Assembly (NCBI GenBank): GCA_009928785.1
Contig: SABY01000008.1
Location: forward strand, 1 to 64,000
DNA length: 64,000 nt
Origin: Clostridia bacterium
GTDB taxonomy: Bacteria > Bacteroidota > Bacteroidia > Bacteroidales > 4484-276
Reading direction: 5' to 3'
Positions 8,343 through 16,135 of the stretch are shown one piece after another. Under the pieces are notes generated by a model. The model was given only the letters and a program-made list of their open reading frames with translations. It was not told where the DNA came from and did no database searches. Position 1 is the stretch's first letter. Every line of letters begins with the position of its first letter. The position numbers and the translations under genes are program-made.

Positions 8343-10589
8343 ATGATTAAAGCAATCAGGTACGCTTTGTTGGTAGTTTTTTGCCTGAGTCTCTGGATGG
8401 AACAGCCGGCGGCTTTTGGACAGGAAACACTCAATGACGTAAAACAGAAACGCGGACTTAACGATGCAGACGTATTGGCTGCTGTTAAAACCTTCATGCC
8501 ACGGGGCGGACGCGATGAGTATTTCGGTTTTATCGGTACCGGCAACTCCGGCACCATGATCGTTTACGGTTTGCCTTCGATGCGCATTTACAAGTATGTA
8601 GGTGTTTTTACACCCGAACCCTGGCAAGGCTACGCTTTTGACGACGAAAGCTCGCTGATGCTCAAGAAAAATTCGCCTGACAACCGCATCTATGACTACG
8701 GCGATATGCGGTATCCTGCCCTATCGGAAACCGATGGCAAATACGATGGCAAATATTTGTTTTATAGTGATGGTGCCAACTCGCGGGTAGCGATGCTGGG
8801 ACTGGACGATTTTGAAACCAAGCAAGTGTTGGCCAACCTGCTCTACAAAAATGCCTTTGCCGGAGTAGCCGTTACCGAAAATACGGAGTACATCATTCAA
8901 ACCAGCGAATACCCGGCACCATGGGATTTGAAAACTACCGATCTGGCCAACGCCAAGGCTGGCATCACTTTTTGGGCATTTCACGAGCCGGAAGCTGTCA
9001 CCGAAACCGGGCATCATGTGGGTAGAATGATCAAAGATGAAAGCTTTACCGTGGAGCTGCCCGCCTATACGCTGGGCTATTTTGATGCCGGACGCCTCAA
9101 GAGCAATGGCCTGGTAGTGGGACTTGCCAGCATGGACGGCAAGCACTACGTGTATGTTGTGGATTTTGAAAAGATCAAATCGATCCCTACCGAAAAAATA
9201 AACGAAACCAATGTGGTAAGCCTGCAAAAAGCGCTGAATGCTAATGCTGTAGCTTTGGTTGCTTTACCCGCCAAAGCCTCGAAAGTGAAAGTTACCCCCG
9301 ACGGTGATTATTTCATTGCAGCCGGCGACAGGGCAATTGTTTTCGATTTTGCTAAGGTGAGGGCCGCTTTAAACGACAAGACTTTTGCCGGCAACGCTCC
9401 CGGAGATATTCCAATTTTGGATAGCAAAGATATCGAGCATGGCGCCATTGATCTGGGCAATAAGGTGATCGACTTCACTTTCGACTATCGCGACAATGTT
9501 GCTTACGCATCCGCTTTTGAGGATAAAAAGATCATCAGGTGGAATTACAACACGCTGAAAAAAGAAGGCGAACTGCAGCTCACTTTTAAGCCAGGCCACG
9601 TGATGATACCGCAGGGATTGTCGGCAGAGCCGCACTCCAACTACCTGGTGGTAACCAATAAAGAGGGACTCAACGAGAATTTCCCCAATACGGGGCCTGT
9701 GCGTCCCAACTTCCAACACCTTATTGATATAAGCGACGACAACATGGTTGACCTGTACTCGATGAGCGTGCCACAAGCCAATATTTATGGTTCGGTGGCT
9801 GTATTGCGTACCAGCATCAAGCCAATCATCCGCTACGAAACCGGAACCAACACCCGTACCGGCGAGATTTCGGAATTCAAAACCGTGGCCGGTCGCGAAA
9901 AAATTGAACGCGAAGGAAACCGTGTACATATCTTCGGAACCATGATCCGCTCGCACATTGTGCCGGAAATTGTAGAAGTGAACGAAGGCGATATTGTAAC
10001 CTTCCACCTTACCAACCTGGAGCGTGCCGAAGACGAAACGCATGGATTCACGGTGGACACTTACGGTGTACACGGAAGTTTTGAGCCTGGCAAAACGGCC
10101 TCGCTCACCTTTACGGCCAGCCGCCCCGGAGCATTCCCCTATTATTGCACCGAGTTTTGCTCGGCATTGCACCTGGAAATGGAAGGCATCCTGATGGTGA
10201 AACCCAAAAACTACTCCGGCCCCGAAGCTGCTGAAGACGTAGCGCTGACAGAAGCCCAACAAGCTGAATACAAACAGAGATTTGAAGATAAAATCGTGGT
10301 CATCAACCAAACGCAGGATGTTATCAACGGCGTGGTAACCTGGCTCAAAGAGAACAACTATCAGAACTATGATTATGTGAAAGCCCTTGTGGATGATGCT
10401 GTGGATCAACTTGGACAGGCCGCCAAAGCCAAAGAAAATTATGAAAAGTATGTGGCTGAAAAGAAATATCGTGATGCTTTCCTTTGGGCTGAACAATACT
10501 TCCAATATCAGGTAAAAGCTGCCGACGTAGGCTTACGTGCTAAAGAACTCCTGCGCATCCAACTGGAAGATGAAGAGGGTAAGAAATAA
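8343..10589 (+). CDS. NosZ paralogue A: CuA intact, CuZ ligands lost
   Basis: A 748-aa exported nitrous oxide reductase paralogue with a Sec signal peptide (cleavage after AAFG), a seven-bladed propeller region and a cupredoxin domain. The CuA site is complete: His567 (THGF), then CTEFCSALHLEM giving Cys602, Cys606, His610 and Met613. Glu604 replaces the usual Trp, as in cytochrome oxidase subunit II. The catalytic CuZ site is not intact. The DxHHP motif reads DMRYP (Arg123, Tyr124), and the positions of the other histidines carry non-His residues, except His in PGHVM. After the cupredoxin comes a helical, haem-less tail of about 110 residues. It is related along its length to the next gene (LNDVKQKRGLN versus LKDVIDRRGLN). 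Probably the electron-entry subunit of a two-subunit reductase; unlikely to reduce N2O alone. Confidence 0.88.
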   Translation: MIKAIRYALLVVFCLSLWMEQPAAFGQETLNDVKQKRGLNDADVLAAVKTFMPRGGRDEYFGFIGTGNSGTMIVYGLPSMRIYKYVGVFTPEPWQGYAFDDESSLMLKKNSPDNRIYDYGDMRYPALSETDGKYDGKYLFYSDGANSRVAMLGLDDFETKQVLANLLYKNAFAGVAVTENTEYIIQTSEYPAPWDLKTTDLANAKAGITFWAFHEPEAVTETGHHVGRMIKDESFTVELPAYTLGYFDAGRLKSNGLVVGLASMDGKHYVYVVDFEKIKSIPTEKINETNVVSLQKALNANAVALVALPAKASKVKVTPDGDYFIAAGDRAIVFDFAKVRAALNDKTFAGNAPGDIPILDSKDIEHGAIDLGNKVIDFTFDYRDNVAYASAFEDKKIIRWNYNTLKKEGELQLTFKPGHVMIPQGLSAEPHSNYLVVTNKEGLNENFPNTGPVRPNFQHLIDISDDNMVDLYSMSVPQANIYGSVAVLRTSIKPIIRYETGTNTRTGEISEFKTVAGREKIEREGNRVHIFGTMIRSHIVPEIVEVNEGDIVTFHLTNLERAEDETHGFTVDTYGVHGSFEPGKTASLTFTASRPGAFPYYCTEFCSALHLEMEGILMVKPKNYSGPEAAEDVALTEAQQAEYKQRFEDKIVVINQTQDVINGVVTWLKENNYQNYDYVKALVDDAVDQLGQAAKAKENYEKYVAEKKYRDAFLWAEQYFQYQVKAADVGLRAKELLRIQLEDEEGKK

Positions 10590-10629
10590 TTTTTAAAATC
10601 ACATTTTGTTAACTTTAAAAATAACGACA

Positions 10630-13014
10630 ATGAAATATATCAGCAGAAAGATAAACACCCTGTGGCTCATCAGCCTGGTGCTAACATACGTACTGGTGCT
10701 GGCCAGTTGCGATGGCAAACAAAAAAGTGGCACCTCCGATTTGGGCGCTCCCCGTGGCAAAGAATCACTCAAAGATGTGATTGACCGGCGTGGCCTGAAT
10801 GCCGAGGACTTGCTGGCCGCTGCCAAAACCTACACCCCCGACAACGTGAAAGACGAATACGTTGCGCTGAACTCCGGCGGACAGGAAGGCAACATGCCCA
10901 TGTACACCGTTCCTTCGATGCGTATGATAAAATATGTACCCACATGTGCCAACCAACCAGCCAACGGATACGGCTACAGCAAAGAAACCAAAGCCATGAT
11001 GGCCAAAGGTTTTATAGAAGGACAGGTGATAAAATGGGGCGACACACACCATCCGGGATTTTCGGAAACCGATGGGCTGTACGATGGCAAATGGGCTACC
11101 GTAAACGATAAAGCCAACCCACGCATCTTTATCATCAGCTTGACAGATTGGGAGCTAAAGGATGTGATCCAAAATCCATTGTTCAGAAGTAACCACGGTG
11201 GTAACTTCTATACGCCCAACTCCGAATACATCATGGAAGCCTCGCAATATCCGGCCCCGCTCGACCGAAAGTATTATCCGCTCTCACAAACCAACTTCGA
11301 AAAATACTGGCGCGGCGGATTGACTTATTGGAAATTCGACAACGAAACCGGACAGGTAGATCACGACAAGAGCTTCACCTTTGAATTTCCACCCTACACG
11401 CAGGACTTATCCGATGCCGGCAAGGAAGACTCTTATGGCTGGGGCTTTACCAACTCATTCTGTACCGAAATGTACATTGGCGGGATGGAAAGTGGCCGTC
11501 CGCCATTTGAAGCTGGATGCTCCTCGCGCGATGTGGACTATATGCACGTAACCAACTGGAAAAAAGCTGAGCAGGTAGTGGCTGCCGGAAAATATACTGT
11601 CATCAACGGCCACAAAGTGATACCTATTGATATAGCTGTAAAAGAAGGTTTGTTTTATCTGATTCCCGAACCTAAATCACCCCACGGCGTGGACGTTGAC
11701 CCATCAGGAAAATACATTGTGGTGGCTGGTAAACTCGACTCACATGCCTGGGTATATTCTTTCGAGAAAATTATGAAAGCTATCGATGAGAAAAATTTCG
11801 AAGGCTTCGATAACTATGGCATCCCGATTATTTCGCTCGAAGATGCACTCCATGGCAGCGTTGAGGTAGGCTTAGGCCCGTTGCACAATCAGTTCGACAA
11901 TGAAAAAGGCATTATCTACACCTCTATCTATGTTGACTCGCGCATTACCAAATGGGATTATATCAATCTTAAAGTGATCGATTATGTTCCTTCGCATTAC
12001 AACATCGGCCACCTGGTGTCGTCGCACGGCGATACCCGCGAACCAGTTGGTGACTATCTGATAGCACTCAACAAACTATCTATCGACCGCTTCAACCCGG
12101 TAGGACCGCTTCACCCACAAAATCATCAGCTTATCGATATCAGTGGTGATAAGATGAAAATTATCTACGACCTCCCGTTACCGATGGGCGAACCACACTA
12201 CACCGCCCTGATGGATGTTGATTCTTACAAGTCCATTTCGACCTACGACATTGGAACCGACATTACCACCAACAGCAAATCGAAATATTATGTGGCTGTG
12301 GGTGGCGAAAAGGTTACTACCGAAAGTGATGGCGTGCATGTGTATGGTACCATCAACGATGGCAAGGTAACTCCGCAAAACATAACTGTGAATCAGGGTC
12401 AAAACGTACAGATACACCTGACCAATCATGGCCAGAACAAGCTCGATCATTATGTTTACGAAATTTCCTCCTACGATCAGATGTACCGCTGGCGTCCGGG
12501 CGAAACGGCTACGCTGGAATTTACTGCCGAAAAAGCCGGTATGTATCCGCTGCTGCTCGACTGCGTGCACAATCCCGACGATAGGGAACTGCAGGGCTAC
12601 CTTACAGTTGAATATAGCGATAAAGCCGAGAACGACCGGCTGCTTGCTTACTCCAAGCGGGTACAAAAGGACTCCGAGATGCAGGCCTTCAAACCTTCGG
12701 CCATCGAAATGAAAAACATGCTCACCGGCGAAATGGAATACCTAAACCATGGCTGCAACGCATGCCACCGCTTTGGCGAAGAGTACAACGGCCCCGACTT
12801 GTTCATGGTTTCCAAACGCCGCAGCGACGAATGGCTCAAATCGTGGATCATGGATCCTGAAAATCACCTGAAGGAGATAGATATAGAGGCGATGCGCCAA
12901 AAATACAAACTGGCCATGCCCAACCAAAACGTGTCAGAAGAAAGTGCCGAAAAAATCATAACCTACATGAAACTGCGTTCTGATGAGGTACTCAAAGAAA
13001 TGAGTAATAAATAA
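10630..13014 (+). CDS. nosZ: NosZ paralogue B: CuZ intact, CuA lost, haem c fusion, lipoprotein
   Basis: A 794-aa nitrous oxide reductase (N2O to N2). It begins with a lipoprotein signal (LVLASC, lipid Cys27), so it is membrane-anchored. All seven CuZ histidines can be placed: His140/141 (DTHHP), His189 (SNHGG), His352 (SPHG), His419 (LGPLH), His461 (IGHL) and His523 (GEPH). The CuA loop aligns without gaps to known NosZ but is dead: the two Cys, the His and the Met are Leu643, His647, Asp651 and Leu654. A C-terminal cytochrome c domain follows (CNACH, 709-713; likely axial Met763 in LAMPN), as in Wolinella-type cNosZ. The ORF track starts at TTG 10606; ATG 10630 gives the proper signal. It lies 40 bp after paralogue A, almost certainly cotranscribed. 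Confidence 0.92.
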   Translation: MKYISRKINTLWLISLVLTYVLVLASCDGKQKSGTSDLGAPRGKESLKDVIDRRGLNAEDLLAAAKTYTPDNVKDEYVALNSGGQEGNMPMYTVPSMRMIKYVPTCANQPANGYGYSKETKAMMAKGFIEGQVIKWGDTHHPGFSETDGLYDGKWATVNDKANPRIFIISLTDWELKDVIQNPLFRSNHGGNFYTPNSEYIMEASQYPAPLDRKYYPLSQTNFEKYWRGGLTYWKFDNETGQVDHDKSFTFEFPPYTQDLSDAGKEDSYGWGFTNSFCTEMYIGGMESGRPPFEAGCSSRDVDYMHVTNWKKAEQVVAAGKYTVINGHKVIPIDIAVKEGLFYLIPEPKSPHGVDVDPSGKYIVVAGKLDSHAWVYSFEKIMKAIDEKNFEGFDNYGIPIISLEDALHGSVEVGLGPLHNQFDNEKGIIYTSIYVDSRITKWDYINLKVIDYVPSHYNIGHLVSSHGDTREPVGDYLIALNKLSIDRFNPVGPLHPQNHQLIDISGDKMKIIYDLPLPMGEPHYTALMDVDSYKSISTYDIGTDITTNSKSKYYVAVGGEKVTTESDGVHVYGTINDGKVTPQNITVNQGQNVQIHLTNHGQNKLDHYVYEISSYDQMYRWRPGETATLEFTAEKAGMYPLLLDCVHNPDDRELQGYLTVEYSDKAENDRLLAYSKRVQKDSEMQAFKPSAIEMKNMLTGEMEYLNHGCNACHRFGEEYNGPDLFMVSKRRSDEWLKSWIMDPENHLKEIDIEAMRQKYKLAMPNQNVSEESAEKIITYMKLRSDEVLKEMSNK

Positions 13015-13046
13015 TCAAATATTAACAACTAAATTTTTAAAAATCT

Positions 13047-13454
13047 ATGAAAAGACTTGTCCTGATTATGATGGTGTCGGCATTTGCGCTGACGCTCGTT
13101 AACTGCGGTGGCAGCGGCGGAAACGAAACAAAAAGCACTACCACCACCGAACAAACAGAAGTGAAAGCTACCATGACTGCCGACTTGCAAAATGGTAAAG
13201 TGGTTTACGAAAAAGTGTGCATTGCCTGCCACATGACCGGTGTGGCCGGAGCAGCCAAGGTAACCGATCACGAACGCTGGGCAGAAGTAGCACCCAAAGG
13301 TATGGAAGCATTGCATCAAAGTGTAATCAATGGTATTCCTGACGGAAAATATGGTGTGATGGCTCCTCGTGGCTCCTGCACCGACTGCTCCGATAAAGAC
13401 CTGTACGACGCCGTTGCTTACATTTTGAAGGAAGCCAACGTAGAGGCAAAATAA
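13047..13454 (+). CDS. Monohaem cytochrome c lipoprotein (c5-like)
   Basis: A 135-aa class I cytochrome c with a lipoprotein signal (LTLVNC) and a Ser/Thr-rich linker. The haem motif is CIACH and the likely distal ligand is Met in GVMAPRG. The following CTDCSD pair matches the disulphide of cytochrome c5-type proteins. It is encoded 32 bp after the haem-carrying NosZ, so it is a good candidate for the periplasmic donor delivering electrons to the NosZ pair, comparable in role to NosC1/C2 of clade II clusters. Confidence 0.88.
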   Translation: MKRLVLIMMVSAFALTLVNCGGSGGNETKSTTTTEQTEVKATMTADLQNGKVVYEKVCIACHMTGVAGAAKVTDHERWAEVAPKGMEALHQSVINGIPDGKYGVMAPRGSCTDCSDKDLYDAVAYILKEANVEAK

Positions 13455-13463
13455 TTTTTGATA

Positions 13464-14237
13464 ATGAAGAGATATCAAATTTTTTCAGCCCTGGCGCTGG
13501 TTTTGCTCATCCTGTCGTATTTTATGCCCATCTGGTGGGTGGCACTGCAAAGCCACCAATATCCGGAGTCGATGTATCCCAATGGGATTCGTATTGAGTT
13601 TAAATACAATGGTGTGTACAACGGCTGCGAGGGCACGAGCGAGCGCTCCGAGTTGGCGTCCAATCAGGCGGGTGCCGATTGTTTGGTAGAGATGAATGCC
13701 ATCAACCACTTCATCGGGATGTATGGAATAGTGCAGGGACGCAATGTTGCTGCTGATGTGGATTATCCACCGCACCAAACTTTCGATACCAAAAAAGATG
13801 CTGATGGTAATGAGATCGTCGATGCGCAAACCGGACAGCCGGTAAGAGTTGACGTAACCCCCGGCTTCTTAAACTTCCTCGACGGGCTGATGTATTATTC
13901 GCCCTGGCTCTTTGTATTTCTGGGGTTGCTCATCGTGGGCTTTATTGTTACCAAACGAAAAGTTAATGCAGCCTTGGGAATCATCCCGGCATTGTTGCCA
14001 GTTTACTTTCTCGTGATGTACATCATCGGATTGTATTGGTACGGCCATCATCTGGGGCTTCATGGCGGCGGCGCTTTTGAAGGTATCAAAGAGTTTATGC
14101 CCACAGTATTTGGCGAAGGCAAGGTAGCACAGTTTACTACCATGTCGTATCCCTACCTCGGATTTTTTGTAACACTGCTGGTTTTTGTATTCATGATTCT
14201 GGCCATCATACAAAAACGCAAAGCAATAAAATCGTAA
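13464..14237 (+). CDS. NosB-like integral membrane protein
   Basis: A 257-aa membrane protein with one N-terminal helix (about residues 5-26), a periplasmic domain of roughly 110 residues containing two Cys (NGCEG and ADCLV), and three further helices (about 141-160, 168-192 and 228-250). A YGHHLGLHGGG segment between the third and fourth helices is His-rich. Clade II nos clusters place a multi-helix membrane protein called NosB right after nosZ, and position supports that identity here, though the function is unknown in the family. Start: ATG 13464 is preferred over TTG 13458. Confidence 0.6.
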   Translation: MKRYQIFSALALVLLILSYFMPIWWVALQSHQYPESMYPNGIRIEFKYNGVYNGCEGTSERSELASNQAGADCLVEMNAINHFIGMYGIVQGRNVAADVDYPPHQTFDTKKDADGNEIVDAQTGQPVRVDVTPGFLNFLDGLMYYSPWLFVFLGLLIVGFIVTKRKVNAALGIIPALLPVYFLVMYIIGLYWYGHHLGLHGGGAFEGIKEFMPTVFGEGKVAQFTTMSYPYLGFFVTLLVFVFMILAIIQKRKAIKS

Positions 14238-14259
14238 GGCCATGGGTCTTACTTTATAA

Positions 14260-15609
14260 ATGATTAATTATTTAAACCATAAAAGCTTTAGCGCGCGACC
14301 CACACAAGCGGGTTGTGCGCTTTTGCTTTTTATGCTTTTTGTTTTAATAATTATCAATACAACAACAGCGCAAGGCGAGATTTCCGGAATGCGGCAATCC
14401 ATCACGCCCGTTGCCGACACATTGCACCCGATTGCTTTACAGCCCATCATCGACCGGGCGCAGGCCGGCGACACGATAAGGCTGGGCGCCCATTTGTATC
14501 ACGGCCCGGTGCGCATCAGCAAGAGCCGGCTTTTTATCGACGGACAATGCCAAAGCGCCGTTACCGGACTTGATCAGGAGAGTGTTTTTTATCTCGACGC
14601 CGACAGCATCACGCTACAAAATATGATAATTACCAACTCCGGCGGCTCGCATGACAAGATTGATTGTGGTGTGAAAATTATAGGCAGCTACAATACCATC
14701 GAAAACTGCCGCATACAGGAGTGCTTATTTGGAATAGACATTTTTCAATCTGATTACAACAGGGTTTCTCATTGTGAAATTTCGTCGCTAACACGACGCG
14801 CCAAAGCGCTAAAAGGCGATGCCATCCGCTTGTGGTGGGCCAAGCGCAATGTGGTTCAAAACAACTACTGGCACCACGTGCGCGACATGGTGGTGTGGTA
14901 CAGCGAAGAAAACCTCTTTGAAGAAAACCTGGGAATCGGCAACCGCTACAGCATCCATTTTATGTATGCCCACAACAACCGCATCCGGGCCAACCGGTTT
15001 TACGAAAATTCTGTGGGCGTGTTCCTGATGTACAGCGAGCGCACCATTATGACCGAAAACCTGATCATGAAATCCACCGGCGAAAGCGGCATGTGCCTCG
15101 GCATGAAAGAAACTTCTTCTAACCAAATCCTCAACAACCATTTTATCTACTCTGCCGAAGGGATTCACTTTGACGTCTCTCCCTTTGTGCCCGAAAAAAT
15201 TAACACCATCGAAAACAACGAAATTGCTTTTTGTGTGGCCGGCATGTTTTTTCATACCAACCAGGAAGGCAATCTTATCAAGAACAACTATTTTCATAAT
15301 AACCTCTCGCAGGTGGTGGCACAGGGCAACACCGCCAACGGCAACGAGTGGGAGCACAACTATTTCGACGACTATCAGGGGTTCGATCGCGATGGCGACA
15401 ACGTGGGCGACACGCCTTACGAATTATATACTTACGTTGATCATCTCTGGGATTTTAACCAAAACATGAAATTTTTCTACGCCTCACCGGTGCTGGTGGT
15501 GCTCGACTTTTTGGAACGCCTCGCACCCTTTTCTAAACCCAAATTCATACTACGCGACAAAACGCCCATGTATCGCAAAGAGATTACCGAAACAACATTT
15601 ATCAATTAA
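14260..15609 (+). CDS. nosD: NosD, copper-site maturation protein
   Basis: A 449-aa exported right-handed beta-helix protein (CASH/NosD repeat family). N-terminal hydrophobic signal of about 20 residues (LLLFMLFVLIII) ending near TTAQ. It is followed by repeated N-x-I-x-x-N rungs such as NTIENCRI, NVVQNNYW, NRIRANRF and NQILNNHF, typical of parallel beta-helices. NosD works with the NosFY ABC transporter and NosL in assembling the Cu-S cluster of NosZ in the periplasm, so its presence fits an active CuZ site in paralogue B. Confidence 0.93.
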   Translation: MINYLNHKSFSARPTQAGCALLLFMLFVLIIINTTTAQGEISGMRQSITPVADTLHPIALQPIIDRAQAGDTIRLGAHLYHGPVRISKSRLFIDGQCQSAVTGLDQESVFYLDADSITLQNMIITNSGGSHDKIDCGVKIIGSYNTIENCRIQECLFGIDIFQSDYNRVSHCEISSLTRRAKALKGDAIRLWWAKRNVVQNNYWHHVRDMVVWYSEENLFEENLGIGNRYSIHFMYAHNNRIRANRFYENSVGVFLMYSERTIMTENLIMKSTGESGMCLGMKETSSNQILNNHFIYSAEGIHFDVSPFVPEKINTIENNEIAFCVAGMFFHTNQEGNLIKNNYFHNNLSQVVAQGNTANGNEWEHNYFDDYQGFDRDGDNVGDTPYELYTYVDHLWDFNQNMKFFYASPVLVVLDFLERLAPFSKPKFILRDKTPMYRKEITETTFIN

Positions 15610-15611
15610 AT

Positions 15612-16001
15612 ATGAGGTTGTTGCTTTCGCAAATATTGTTGTTTGTTTATCTGCTCTATTTCACGGCAGCCACCTTTCCTGTGCTCAATTATTACCTCTG
15701 GCAGCAGCTCAATTCGTTGTGCCGGCAAAGCACCGAAAGCGACAGGTATCAGCCTGCCGAAAACCTGGGGGATTATAGCTATTTGAATGCTATAAAAAAA
15801 AGAGCCAGCACACCCGCCGACACCGACAAGAACATGCCCGTTAAGTTCCAGTCGGAAAACAGCAATCTTATTTTTATTTTTAATACCAATAAAATCGCAT
15901 TTCCTGTTCCCGATCTAAATAAACTAAAGTTTTATTTTTCGATTCATCCCTTTATCCACATGTACGCGGAGGTGCTGATACCCCCGCCCAAGTTGGTTTA
16001 G
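15612..16001 (+). CDS. Small exported protein of unknown function
   Basis: A 129-aa protein starting two bases after the nosD stop, so it is translationally linked to it. Residues 1-25 form a hydrophobic signal or anchor helix; the rest is soluble, with one Cys (Cys37). Not recognised. The C-terminal half (FYFSIHPFIHMYAEVLIPPP) contains two His, which could suit a metal-related role, but this is speculation from context. The next gene is the copper receptor. Confidence 0.65.
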   Translation: MRLLLSQILLFVYLLYFTAATFPVLNYYLWQQLNSLCRQSTESDRYQPAENLGDYSYLNAIKKRASTPADTDKNMPVKFQSENSNLIFIFNTNKIAFPVPDLNKLKFYFSIHPFIHMYAEVLIPPPKLV

Positions 16002-16019
16002 TGTTTTAATGAAAACACT
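16000..16019. other. 8-bp hairpin overlapping a stop codon
   Basis: AGTGTTTT and AAAACACT form a perfect stem with loop AATG, beginning inside the TAG stop of the preceding gene. No T-run follows, so it may be an attenuating or RNA-stabilising hairpin rather than a terminator, perhaps setting the copper receptor's expression relative to nosD. Confidence 0.45.
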
Positions 16020-16135
16020 GCTGCACAATCCGTTTGAAGCCAACACACCAAAGGCTTGTGCCGCAGTTTCGGCAACTTTATATCCGTTGCCATTATTTGG
16101 TAATAAATATCAAAACATCAAAACCTATCCAAATC

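Noticed and set aside
9369-10505. 378-aa minus-strand ORF
   Set aside because: Long open frame antisense to NosZ paralogue A; codon structure explains it.
8343-13014. The two nosZ genes as a frameshift or assembly duplication of one gene
   Set aside because: Each is full length with its own signal peptide, they diverge strongly along their length, and end in different domains.
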